15,756 nt of DNA from Clostridiales bacterium UBA4696. GTDB lineage: Bacteria > Bacillota > Clostridia > Oscillospirales > Oscillospiraceae. The notes beneath the pieces are model-generated. The model was not told the DNA's origin. It made no database searches and saw only the letters and a list, made by a program, of their open reading frames with translations. The DNA lies in contig DHKK01000036.1 in NCBI GenBank assembly GCA_002404795.1, forward strand, positions 5,335 to 21,090, read 5' to 3'. Made by a program: the position numbers and the translations under genes. This document shows positions 1 to 6,507 of this stretch, in pieces (position 1 is the stretch's first letter; every line of letters begins with the position of its first letter).

Positions 1-228
1 AGATAGGGGAGAAAAGGGGCGCTGGGGGACGCGTTTGGTGCGTGCTGCATCTGAATTTAGGCAGGAACCAATGTTTTAGATATCGTTCCACTCGATGGTC
101 ACCTCACGTATGTCTTGCTACGCGCCGCCTGATACGGGGGTAGCGGATTTGTGACTGGTTGCCTTAGAACGATTGCTGTCAATAGAAGGTACGGTGGAAA
201 TTTTGATAAGTTGTACCTTCTTGCGGGG
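1..228. repeat. W repeat, copy 1 (direct repeat of 15521-15746)
   Basis: This non-coding stretch aligns in the same orientation with 15521-15746 near the other end of the window. From CCAATG (68) to the TTGCGGG near 227 the two copies align over about 160 bases with a single one-base indel and roughly 80% identity by eye. Shared blocks include CGTTCCACTCGAT, GCGCCGCCTGATACGGGGGTA and CAATAGAAGGTACGG. The first 16 bases also match the right arm of the hairpin that precedes copy 2, so copy 1 probably continues left of the window. No reading frame is convincingly conserved between the copies, and I do not recognise the element. It could be a structured RNA, a MITE remnant or another dispersed intergenic repeat. 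Confidence 0.75.
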
Positions 229-232
229 CGCC

Positions 233-350
233 AAGGCTCCCCTTGCAGGGGAGCTGGCAGCCGAAGGCTGACTGAGAGGTGGATGCAAATTTGCTGCAAC
301 CTCTCCGTCTCGGCTGCGCCGAGCCACCTCCCCTGAGAGTGGAGGCTTTG
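233..350 (+). repeat. A element, copy 1 (palindromic repeat)
   Basis: The element is built from nested inverted repeats: an outer arm GGCTCCCCT...AGGGGAGC, a small hairpin CAGCCGAAGGCTG, a long-range pair CTGAGAGGT/AACCTCTC and a second hairpin CTCGGCTGCGCCGAG, closing with CCACCTCCCC...GGAGGC. A second copy lies in reverse complement at 4740-4856 and a left-half copy at 15409-15474. Stems are kept while loops vary between copies. It looks like a MITE- or REP-like dispersed repeat and codes for no protein I can support. Confidence 0.8.
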
Positions 351-367
351 GATCTCTGCACGCCCAT

Positions 368-510
368 GGCTTCCCCTATGAGGGGAAGCTGGCTGCGGAG
401 CGAAGCGGAGCAGACTGATGAGGTGGGCGAAGCTGCATAGACGGAAGTGCCTCCACCTCATCCGTCACGGCTACGCCGTGACACCTTCCCCTCATAGGGG
501 AAGGTTTTTT
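368..510 (+). repeat. B element, copy 1 (palindromic repeat joined to A)
   Basis: Both ends are hairpins of the type CTTCCCCT/AGGGGAAG, and the interior contains CTGATGAGGTGGGC paired at a distance with CCACCTCATCCGTCACGG, plus a hairpin GTCACGGCTACGCCGTGAC. The reverse complement occurs at 4593-4723 with the same neighbour (A) and a similar linker, so A and B travel as one composite of about 280 bp. The right-hand hairpin is followed by six T residues and looks like an intrinsic terminator. Confidence 0.8.
484..510 (+). terminator. Terminator-like hairpin inside B element, just before the gtrA-family gene
   Basis: Perfect 9-bp stem CCTTCCCCT (484-492) with AGGGGAAGG (496-504), loop CAT, followed by T6 (505-510). 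It is a textbook intrinsic-terminator shape, but only 36 bases separate it from the next start codon at 547, leaving little room for a promoter. It may terminate upstream read-through or act as an attenuator for the downstream gene. Confidence 0.55.
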
Positions 511-546
511 GCGGCGGGAAATTTGAAATTCAGGAAGGACAACACC

Positions 547-981
547 ATGAAGAAGGAAAAACGGAAAGAGCTCTGGCGGGTGGTGAAGTTTGTGTTGTTT
601 TCGGCTTCGGCTGGGGTGATCCAGATCGGGCTGTTTACGGCGCTCAACGAGCTTTGCCGGTGGAGCTACTGGCCGTGCTATCTGATCGCGCTGGTGGCGT
701 CGGTCGTGTGGAATTTCACGCTGAACCGGAAGTTCACCTTCCAGAGCGCCAACAACGTGCCGAAGGCCATGGCGATGGTGCTGGGCTACTACGCCGTGTT
801 CACGCCGCTGTCGACGATCCTCGGCAATTGGCTGGTGGAGCGCTGCGGGTGGAACGAATATCTGGTCACGGTCATGAACATGCTGCTCAATTTCGTCACG
901 GAATACCTGTTCGACACCTTCGTCGTCTTCCGCGGCAGCATGGACACGAACGAGGCGGCAAAAAAGAAGGCCGCGCAGTGA
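547..981 (+). CDS. GtrA-family small membrane protein
   Basis: A 144-residue polytopic membrane protein of the GtrA family. Members are usually about 120-150 residues with four membrane segments and are thought to help flip or position lipid-linked sugars for surface glycosylation. Hydrophobic segments lie near residues 12-33, 43-56, 73-93 and 104-122. The family signatures are visible as NFTLNRKFTF (56-65) and NFVTEYLFDTFVVFR (115-129). The C-terminus is a short Lys-rich tail. ATG 547 is chosen because AGGAAGGA (532-539) sits 7 bases upstream; an in-frame ATG at 418 would lie inside the repeat element. The gene stands alone between a terminator-like hairpin and a strong terminator shared with the convergent operon. 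No glycosyltransferase partner is adjacent, so the specific substrate cannot be inferred. Confidence 0.9.
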   Translation: MKKEKRKELWRVVKFVLFSASAGVIQIGLFTALNELCRWSYWPCYLIALVASVVWNFTLNRKFTFQSANNVPKAMAMVLGYYAVFTPLSTILGNWLVERCGWNEYLVTVMNMLLNFVTEYLFDTFVVFRGSMDTNEAAKKKAAQ

Positions 982-990
982 TCCGCGCGC

Positions 991-1029
991 AAAAGAGCCT
1001 GTTTCCGGATGGAAACAGGCTCTTTTTTT
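991..1029. terminator. Strong bidirectional intrinsic terminator between convergent genes
   Basis: A 16-bp perfect stem (991-1006 with 1011-1026), GGAT loop, followed on the plus strand by seven T residues (1023-1029). On the minus strand the stem ends in four U-equivalents from the A-run at 991-994. It lies 9 bases after the plus-strand stop (981) and 8 bases after the minus-strand stop (1038), so it most likely ends both transcripts. Confidence 0.92.
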
Positions 1030-1037
1030 GTGTATGT

Positions 1038-1841
1038 TCAGAATTTTCCGCTGCTGTGAGAGAAGCCGCCGGAGTTGACGGAGGTGCCGCCGGACTTGGC
1101 GGTCTCGATCTTGACGCGGGTCTGGGTGGTGGTGATGTAGCGGTCGTCCTGCCGGGTCAGGCGCAGGCTGTCCTGGGTGATATAGGCGTCGGCCTGGGTC
1201 TGCAGGCGGGCGGACTTCATCTTCCCCTTCATGACGAGGCAGACGACGAGCGCCGTCAGCAGCGGCACAAAGATCACGACCAGCCACTTGACCACGGCCA
1301 GATCCCCCAGCCGCTCCGGGTCGGTGCCCTGGTCAAAGGGCGCGTCTTCGGCGTCCATGCGCAGGTATTCTTCGCAGCCGTCGAGGAAGGCGGCAAAGCC
1401 GCCGGACCAGTCGTCCTGGCTGAACGGCTCTAAAAACCAGTGTTCGGCGAGCACGCCCTTGCCGTAGTCCGTAAAGGCGCGGTTGCCGATCGTGCCGTGG
1501 GCGCAGATATCGTAATCCCGTTCGGCCATGCTGAGCACGAGCAGGACGCCGCCCTGCTCCTCCCCTGCGCCGAGACCGAGGTCCAGGAAGACGGACTCGG
1601 CGAAGGACTCGATGGAATCGGCAGAGTAGTAGGCCGTATAGTCGTCCACCGTCACGAGGTAGACGCCGCAGCCGTAGGTCTGCTCGAGCTCGCTGCAGCG
1701 CGCGTCGAGGGCTTCCGCTTCGCTCTCGCTCAGTAATTCTGCCGTGTCGATCACGTTGGCATAGACAGCCGCGGAGGCTGAGACGCTCAGCCCGAGCAGG
1801 AGCAGCAGGGCGGCAAGCAGGCAAATGATGCGTTTTTTCAT
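1038..1841 (-). CDS. TPM-domain protein, YdjH/YgcG-like, membrane anchored
   Basis: A 267-residue protein with an N-terminal signal peptide (MKKRIICLLAALLLLLGL, cleavage near ASA-AV at about 24-26), a TPM domain (about 27-165), one membrane span (about 183-205) and a cytoplasm- or envelope-side tail ending in a Gly/Ser stretch (SGGFSHSSGKF, 257-267). TPM domains, once annotated as phosphatases, occur in photosystem-II repair and bacterial envelope-stress proteins; a catalytic role is not assured. It is the last gene of a three-gene operon. The start is fixed by AAGGAGGG (1856-1849), which overlaps the stop codon of the upstream zinc-ribbon gene, leaving a 13-base gap and suggesting coupled translation. 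With its neighbours it matches the partners of B. subtilis YdjH. Function is inferred from domain and context. Confidence 0.85.
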   Translation of the reverse strand: MKKRIICLLAALLLLLGLSVSASAAVYANVIDTAELLSESEAEALDARCSELEQTYGCGVYLVTVDDYTAYYSADSIESFAESVFLDLGLGAGEEQGGVLLVLSMAERDYDICAHGTIGNRAFTDYGKGVLAEHWFLEPFSQDDWSGGFAAFLDGCEEYLRMDAEDAPFDQGTDPERLGDLAVVKWLVVIFVPLLTALVVCLVMKGKMKSARLQTQADAYITQDSLRLTRQDDRYITTTQTRVKIETAKSGGTSVNSGGFSHSSGKF

Positions 1842-1854
1842 CCCGGTTCCCTCC

Positions 1855-2970
1855 TTACAGCGCGAACAGCAGCACGGACAGCACAGCGGCGAGGCCGCCC
1901 GCGATCCCGGCGAAGTACGCCCAGAACCGGCCCCACGAGACGGGCAGGTCTCCCGTCAGCTTGCCGGTCTGCCCGTTCATGGAGAACAGGTAGTCCTTGC
2001 CCTTCCACTTCGTGTGCAGCATCCAGACCGGCAAAAGCGCGTACTGCACCTGGCCGCGGCGGATGCGGACGGTCTGCGTCTCCGGGGTGCAGGTGGTATA
2101 ACCGGTGACGGTACTGCGCAGGGCGCTTTCACAGCTGGCTTTGCAGCGGGTGTCGGCGCGGGCGGAGCTTTCTTCGACACTCACGTCGTATTGATCTGCC
2201 AGGAAGCCCGGCAGATACGCGTTGGAGAAGGGCTTGAGGGCCTGATAGTCGAACGGCTCGATGGAGTCCATATTTTCGTCCGGCATTTTGCTCGAGGCGT
2301 CGACGGGGATCTTTTCGAACGTGACGGAGCCCGCGCGGCGGACAAGGTAGTGCTGCGTGTCGGTCACGTCGTAATCGCCCTCGCGGCGGGTCATCGACCG
2401 GGTGCATTTGTAGGTGACGTCTCCCTCGGCGCTGCCGCTGAAGAGCCAGAACGGGACGTAGACGCCCTGGATCTGCTCGATATGGTTCTGCGCGGAGAAG
2501 GCTTTCGGTAAAAGCGGCTTTTTCTGGTAGTGCTTTTTGAGGGCGGCGACGGCGTCGGCCTTGCTGAGGCGGAAGGGGATGATATAGTCCGGCTTCTGCG
2601 CGCCGGACAGGCGGCCGGGGACGATCGAGGGGTTGCCGCAGTAGGGGCAGCTGGTCGCGGCGGTCGATGCGTCGCAGACGAGCTCCGCGCCGCAGGACGG
2701 ACAGGTATAGCTCTGCATCCCGTCTTCGGCCCAGTCGCCGCCATCGGGCGCGGTCCAGGCGCCCTCGCCGCCGTCCGGCGATGCGGCGGCTTCATCCGCC
2801 GCGGCGGTCCCGGCGGCGGCCTGTGTGTCTTTGCTTTGGTAGAGGGCTTCGATCTCGTCGACGGAGTAGCTCGATCCGCAGTAGTCGCACTCCAGCCGTC
2901 CGGACGCGCCCACGAAATGCAGGGGGCCGGTACAGGCGGGGCACTGATAGTTGGTGATCTGGTCTGCCAT
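1855..2970 (-). CDS. Double zinc-ribbon (TFIIB-type) membrane protein, YdjG-like
   Basis: A 371-residue protein with two N-terminal zinc ribbons: C10/C13 with C28/C31 (CPAC, CDYC) and C90/C93 with C108/C111 (CPSC, CPYC), separated by an acidic Ala/Gly-rich linker (about 50-85). A long beta-rich region (about 125-345) follows, then one C-terminal membrane span (about 349-371) ending the protein. This is the architecture of B. subtilis YdjG, a membrane partner of an SPFH protein, rather than of a transcription factor; despite the TFIIB-type name, DNA binding is not implied. I chose ATG 2970 over an upstream in-frame ATG at 3048 because AGGAGG (2987-2982) precedes it, and because the upstream start would overlap the preceding gene and run through a hairpin. 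Cytoplasmic zinc ribbons and a tail anchor suggest a scaffold. Confidence 0.85.
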   Translation of the reverse strand: MADQITNYQCPACTGPLHFVGASGRLECDYCGSSYSVDEIEALYQSKDTQAAAGTAAADEAAASPDGGEGAWTAPDGGDWAEDGMQSYTCPSCGAELVCDASTAATSCPYCGNPSIVPGRLSGAQKPDYIIPFRLSKADAVAALKKHYQKKPLLPKAFSAQNHIEQIQGVYVPFWLFSGSAEGDVTYKCTRSMTRREGDYDVTDTQHYLVRRAGSVTFEKIPVDASSKMPDENMDSIEPFDYQALKPFSNAYLPGFLADQYDVSVEESSARADTRCKASCESALRSTVTGYTTCTPETQTVRIRRGQVQYALLPVWMLHTKWKGKDYLFSMNGQTGKLTGDLPVSWGRFWAYFAGIAGGLAAVLSVLLFAL

Positions 2971-2995
2971 AGAAGAGAAAACCTCCTGATACGCG

Positions 2996-3020
2996 CCTGC
3001 CCGCGCAGAGCGCGGGCAGG
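2996..3020. other. Intercistronic GC hairpin between SPFH and zinc-ribbon genes
   Basis: A perfect 11-bp stem, CCTGCCCGCGC (2996-3006) with GCGCGGGCAGG (3010-3020), around a 3-base loop. It lies in the 70-base gap after the SPFH stop codon and before the ribosome-binding site of the next gene. In the operon's direction it has no U-run, so it is not a standard terminator. A role in mRNA stability or in setting unequal expression of the two genes is inference. Confidence 0.7.
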
Positions 3021-3040
3021 GACTCAAACTTTGATCAGAA

Positions 3041-4372
3041 TTACACAATGATATCGCCGTCGTTGAACGGGTCGCCGCACTCAGGGCAGAACTTCGGCGG
3101 ATGGGTCGGATCCTCGGGCTCCCAGCCGCACTTGTCGCACTTGTACTTCGGTGTGCCGGCGGGCTTCTTCGTGCCGCATTCGGCGCAGAACTTGCCCTTG
3201 TTCAGCTTGCCGCAGGTCGGGCAGGTCCAGCCGTCGGCCTCGGGCTTCTTCGCGCCGCACTCGGGGCAGAACTTGCCCGTGGCCGTCTTGCCGCACTGCG
3301 GGCAGGTCCAGCTGCCGGCAGCCGGAGCGGCTGCGGCGGGGGCAGGCTGCTGCGCGGCCTGCTGCGCGCCCATCTGGTAGAGGTTCTGCGCGTTCACGCC
3401 GCCGGCCTGACCGGCCATGTTCATGCCCATGAAGGCCATGGCGGGGCCTGCGTTCTGGTTGTTCGCGGCGGCCTGCATGGCGGACGCCTGCGCGCCGACG
3501 AGGTGCGCGGCGGCTCTTGTCGGGTCCATGAAGGCGGCGTTGCGCTGCATCTCCTTGAGCATCTTCTCGTCTTCCTCGCTCGCCTTGACGGACGAGACGC
3601 CGAACGAGACAATCTCGAGACCGCGGAGGTTGCGCCACTTGGAGGACAGGACGTCGTTGAGGGCGTCGGCCATCTCCATGGTGTGGCCGGGGAGAGAAGA
3701 ATAGCGGATGCCCTGCTCGGAGATCTTGGCAAAGGCGGGCTGCAGGGCGGTCAGCAGCTCGGTCTTGAGCTGGCTGTCGAGCCGATCACGGGTGAAGCTG
3801 TCGGTGACGTTGCCGCAGACGTTGGTGTAGAAGAGGATCGGGTCGCAGATGCGGTAGCTGTATTCGCCGAAGCAGCGGATGGCGATATCGATATCGATGC
3901 CCGCGCGCTGGTCGACGACGCGGAACGGCACCGGAGACGGCGTACCGTACTTGTTGCCGATGAGCTCCTTGGTGTTGAAGTAGTAGACGCGCTGGTCCTT
4001 GGGCGGCTCGCCGCCGAAGGTGAAGCGCTTGCCGATGTTTTTGAAGGTGGCGAGGATGTTCTCGCCCAGCTTGCCGCAGAACAGCGACGGCTCCGACGAG
4101 GAATCGTATTTGAATTCGCCGGGCTCCGCGCAGAACTCGGTGACCTTGCCCTGATCGACGATGATCATGCACTGGCCGTCGGCGACCGCGATGATGGAGC
4201 CGTTGGAGATGATGTTGTCCGAGCCCTTCATGTTGCTGCTGCGGCCGGAGGTCCGCTTCTGGCCGCGGACGGCCATGACGCTTTCCGGAAGAGAATCACA
4301 ATAGAAATACTCAAGCCACTGATCGGCCATCACGCCGCCCGCGGCGCCCAGGGCTGCTTTGATAAGTCCCAT
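3041..4372 (-). CDS. SPFH-domain protein with three C-terminal zinc ribbons, YdjI-like
   Basis: A 443-residue protein. The N-terminal two thirds (about 1-290) resemble the SPFH/virion-core-like family that includes B. subtilis YdjI, a cytosolic scaffold that links PspA to membrane partners under envelope stress. An Ala/Gln/Met-rich, low-complexity linker (about 290-353) follows, then three zinc ribbons: C357/C360 with C369/C372, C384/C387 with C396/C399, and C412/C415 with C429/C432. No signal peptide or clear membrane span is seen; the short glycine/alanine-rich N-terminus (MGLIKAALGAAGG) may associate with membranes. ATG 4372 is preceded by AAAGGAGC about 8 bases upstream; the in-frame ATG at 4417 lacks a site. 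It is first in the operon and is followed by the zinc-ribbon and TPM genes. No pspA homologue lies within the window. Confidence 0.87.
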   Translation of the reverse strand: MGLIKAALGAAGGVMADQWLEYFYCDSLPESVMAVRGQKRTSGRSSNMKGSDNIISNGSIIAVADGQCMIIVDQGKVTEFCAEPGEFKYDSSSEPSLFCGKLGENILATFKNIGKRFTFGGEPPKDQRVYYFNTKELIGNKYGTPSPVPFRVVDQRAGIDIDIAIRCFGEYSYRICDPILFYTNVCGNVTDSFTRDRLDSQLKTELLTALQPAFAKISEQGIRYSSLPGHTMEMADALNDVLSSKWRNLRGLEIVSFGVSSVKASEEDEKMLKEMQRNAAFMDPTRAAAHLVGAQASAMQAAANNQNAGPAMAFMGMNMAGQAGGVNAQNLYQMGAQQAAQQPAPAAAAPAAGSWTCPQCGKTATGKFCPECGAKKPEADGWTCPTCGKLNKGKFCAECGTKKPAGTPKYKCDKCGWEPEDPTHPPKFCPECGDPFNDGDIIV

Positions 4373-4431
4373 TTGTTTATGCTCCTTTACTGACAGAATA
4401 ATAAATGGTATCTGCATCTGTGCTTGCTTTC

Positions 4432-4460
4432 AGAATACCATAGTTTGACGCATCCGGCAA
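4432..4460 (-). promoter_or_regulatory. Candidate promoter for the SPFH/zinc-ribbon/TPM operon
   Basis: Reading the minus strand, TTGCCG (4460-4455) and TATTCT (4437-4432) are separated by 17 bases, and the -10 has an upstream TG one base away (extended -10, TGGTATTCT). This predicts a start near 4425 and a leader of about 50 bases. The stretch is AT-richer than its surroundings. No alternative-sigma or CpxR-like motif was recognised. Confidence 0.5.
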
Positions 4461-4557
4461 CGGGAGTGTTCCAATTTCATGAAAAATCACGAATTTTCGC
4501 CGCTCCGCGCGGCTGGGCAGAAACAAAAAACTGACCATAGGAAAGAAAGGCGGGGTT

Positions 4558-4566
4558 TGGTATGAT
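4558..4566 (+). promoter_or_regulatory. Candidate extended -10 promoter for the acyltransferase/glycosyltransferase operon
   Basis: TGGTATGAT (4558-4566) is an extended -10 element; no good -35 is present 17 bases upstream. Just downstream is a small inverted repeat GATAT (4564-4568)/ATATC (4574-4578). If used, transcription would start near 4573 and the whole B-A repeat composite would be in the 5' leader of the message that begins coding at 4879. Confidence 0.4.
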
Positions 4567-4592
4567 ATATGAAATATCTGCGGACTGTACAT

Positions 4593-4723
4593 GCCTTCCC
4601 CTATGAGGGGAAGGTGGTACGGCGGAAGCCGTGACGGATGAGGTGGGGCACTTCTGTCTGCGCGACGCAGCCCACCTCATCAGCCGCCTCCGGCGGCAGC
4701 TTCCCCTCATAGGGGAAGCCTTT
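4593..4723 (-). repeat. B element, copy 2 (inverted relative to copy 1)
   Basis: The reverse complement of this stretch matches 368-510, with the same CTTCCCCT/AGGGGAAG end hairpins and the same internal GATGAGGTGGG/CCACCTCAT pairing. Its hairpin arms differ in sequence from copy 1 while still pairing (a GCCGCC/GGCGGC stem replaces a longer, looser one). Unlike copy 1, the outer hairpin on the minus strand has no T-run. Confidence 0.8.
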
Positions 4724-4739
4724 GGAGTGCGCAAATCCC

Positions 4740-4856
4740 AAGCCTCCCCTTCCAGGGGAGGTGGCTCGGCAAAGCCGAGACGGAGAGGTCGCATCAAATC
4801 TGCGACGACCTCTCAGTCAGCCTGCGGCTGACAGCTCCCCTGGGAGGGGAGCCTTT
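4740..4856 (-). repeat. A element, copy 2 (inverted relative to copy 1)
   Basis: The reverse complement matches 233-350: GGCTCCCCT...AGGGGAGC outer arm, CAGCCGCAGGCTG hairpin, GAGAGGT/ACCTCTC pairing and CTCGGCTTTGCCGAG hairpin. Loop bases differ and stems are kept. It ends about 22 bases before the acyltransferase start codon, and its terminal stem-loop followed by CTTT could weakly attenuate plus-strand transcription. Confidence 0.8.
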
Positions 4857-4878
4857 CCGAAGACAGAAAGGAGCGCCG

Positions 4879-5358
4879 ATGCGGGGTTTTTATTGTTTGT
4901 GCTATGCGGCGGGGCTGGGTGTGGTGAGCTTTGTGCTGGGCAGGCTCGTGCCGAAGGAGTGGTTCGACTATACGCGCTTCCCCTACCGGAGCTTCGCGTT
5001 TGAAAAGGGCGGGAAGCTCTACGAGGCCATCGGCATTGCAAAGTGGCAGAGCCGTGTGCCGGATATGAGCCGGATCTTCCCGAAGCTCATGCCCGCCAAG
5101 AAGATCCCGGCCCGGCCGGACGAGCAGACGCTGCTCGTCATGATCCGCGAGACCTGCGCGGCGGAGGCCACGCACGCGCTGCTCATTGTGGCGGGGCTGG
5201 GGCTGCTTGTCATCTGGCCGGGCGCGGGCGGCATCGTTTTATATCTGATCTACGCCATTTTCGGCAATCTGGTTTTTCTCATCATTCAGCGCTATAACCG
5301 CCCCCGCCTCGTGCGGCTGTATGAGCGGACACGCGCAAAAAGGAGCAAAGAAGCATGA
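4879..5358 (+). CDS. CrtO-like (glycosyl-diaponeurosporenoate acyltransferase family) membrane protein
   Basis: A 159-residue protein with hydrophobic segments near residues 5-22, 98-113 and 117-137. A conserved-looking soluble stretch between them contains KGGKLYEAIGIAKWQSRVPD (43-62), and REtcaaEatHA (90-100) precedes the second span. It resembles the CrtO family, whose named member acylates the sugar of staphyloxanthin in staphylococci. Many Firmicutes carry such proteins without carotenoid genes, and none are seen here. ATG 4879 is preceded by AAAGGAG (4867-4873). The stop codon overlaps the next start by four bases (ATGA), so it is translationally coupled to an MGDG-synthase-like glycosyltransferase. 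I infer acylation of a membrane glycolipid or a related envelope step, but the substrate is unknown. Confidence 0.72.
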   Translation: MRGFYCLCYAAGLGVVSFVLGRLVPKEWFDYTRFPYRSFAFEKGGKLYEAIGIAKWQSRVPDMSRIFPKLMPAKKIPARPDEQTLLVMIRETCAAEATHALLIVAGLGLLVIWPGAGGIVLYLIYAIFGNLVFLIIQRYNRPRLVRLYERTRAKRSKEA

Positions 5359-6461
5359 AAGTCCTGATCCTCAGCTGCAATACCGGCGGCGGGCACAATT
5401 CCTGCGCCCGGGCCATCGGCACGGAGCTGCAGCGCCGCGGCCACACCTATGAGACCGACGACGCGCTCTTGTACGTGTCGAAGGGCACGAGCCGCTTTGT
5501 GAGCAACTGGCATGTGCGCTTCTACCGCTATTTCCCGAAGCTCTACAACAAGGGCTACCAGTACGCGGAGGAGCATCCGGCGTCGTTTGACGAGTCGTCC
5601 GCGGCCTGCCGCATCCTGCGGCGCGGGTGCAAGCGGCTGCGCGCGGCCATTGTGCAGGGCGGATACGACGCGGTGGTGTGCGTGCACCTGTTCCCTGCGC
5701 TGATGCTCACGTTCATCCAGCGGCAGCAGCCGCTGCCGGTCAGGACCATGTTCATCGCCACGGACTACACCGCAAGCCCCTCCTGCGACCGGATGCAGCT
5801 GGACACCTGCGTCATCCCCGACGCGTCGCTGCGCGCGGAATTCGAAAAAAACGGCGTCCGGCCGGAGACCATCCTCCCCTGCGGCATCCCTGTGCGCGGG
5901 GAGCTCTATACCTGCCTGCCGAACCGGGAGGCGAAGCTCGCCATGGGACTCGAGCCCTCACACCGGCATCTGGTGATGATGACCGGCAGCATGGGCTGCG
6001 GGCCGATGGAAGAAATCACGGAGCTGCTTGCAAATTCGCTCCCGCCGGAGTATGATATGACTGTAGCCTGCAGCAGCAACCGGCAGCTTCTGCGGCGCAT
6101 GGAGCGCAGGTTCGCGGACAAGCCCAACATCCACATCCGCGGCTTTATCAGCAACGTCTCCGTCCTGATGGACAGCGCGGATCTCTTCCTCACCAAGCCC
6201 GGCGGCATCAGCACGACCGAGGCCATGGTCAAGGGACTGCCGATGGTGCTGGTCAACGTGGTGGGCGGATGCGAGACGCCGAACCTGAATTTCTTCGTCT
6301 CCCACGGCGGCGCGGCCACGGCCGAGACGCCGGAGGACATCGCCGCGCTCTGCAGGGAGCTGCTGGAAAACGACGAAGAGCGCCTCATCATGCGCCAGTC
6401 GCTGCTGGCCATGAAGCAGATCCCCGCCGCGCAGGCCATCTGCGACAGGCTGGAGGGATAA
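5355..6461 (+). CDS. MGDG synthase/UgtP-like glycosyltransferase (GT28 type)
   Basis: A 368-residue GT-B fold glycosyltransferase of the monogalactosyl/glucosyl-diacylglycerol synthase type, which adds a sugar from a UDP-sugar to diacylglycerol at the cytoplasmic membrane face. Visible motifs are the N-terminal SCNTGGGHNSCARAI (7-21), the family TDYTASP (136-142), a mid-domain GSMGCG (211-216) and the nucleotide-sugar site TKPGGISTTEA (280-290) followed by VNVVGGCETPN (300-310). Length is close to the family norm. It starts inside the preceding stop codon (ATGA), with AGGAG about 10 bases upstream. The CrtO-like partner suggests the product glycolipid may be further acylated. Whether the sugar is glucose or galactose and whether it is processive cannot be told from sequence. 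Confidence 0.87.
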   Translation: MKVLILSCNTGGGHNSCARAIGTELQRRGHTYETDDALLYVSKGTSRFVSNWHVRFYRYFPKLYNKGYQYAEEHPASFDESSAACRILRRGCKRLRAAIVQGGYDAVVCVHLFPALMLTFIQRQQPLPVRTMFIATDYTASPSCDRMQLDTCVIPDASLRAEFEKNGVRPETILPCGIPVRGELYTCLPNREAKLAMGLEPSHRHLVMMTGSMGCGPMEEITELLANSLPPEYDMTVACSSNRQLLRRMERRFADKPNIHIRGFISNVSVLMDSADLFLTKPGGISTTEAMVKGLPMVLVNVVGGCETPNLNFFVSHGGAATAETPEDIAALCRELLENDEERLIMRQSLLAMKQIPAAQAICDRLEG

Positions 6462-6507
6462 AGCGGGCAGGCTATGGAATCATAACGATACAAGGAGGGT
6501 ACCCAAC

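Noticed and set aside
233..510. Possible CRISPR array
   Set aside because: The repeats are long, palindromic and few, with no regular spacer units and no cas genes nearby.
1..546. Possible tRNA or known riboswitch in the repeat-rich leader
   Set aside because: No cloverleaf, T-loop consensus or recognised riboswitch core could be seen; hairpins belong to the A-B repeats.
376..1287. A minus-strand frame of 303 codons spanning repeats, gtrA and the terminator
   Set aside because: It crosses palindromic repeats and a strong terminator and reads antisense to gtrA; no domain recognised.
3101..4393. A 430-codon open frame antisense to the SPFH gene
   Set aside because: Same GC-driven shadow effect; the minus strand has SPFH and zinc-ribbon signatures and a proper ribosome-binding site.
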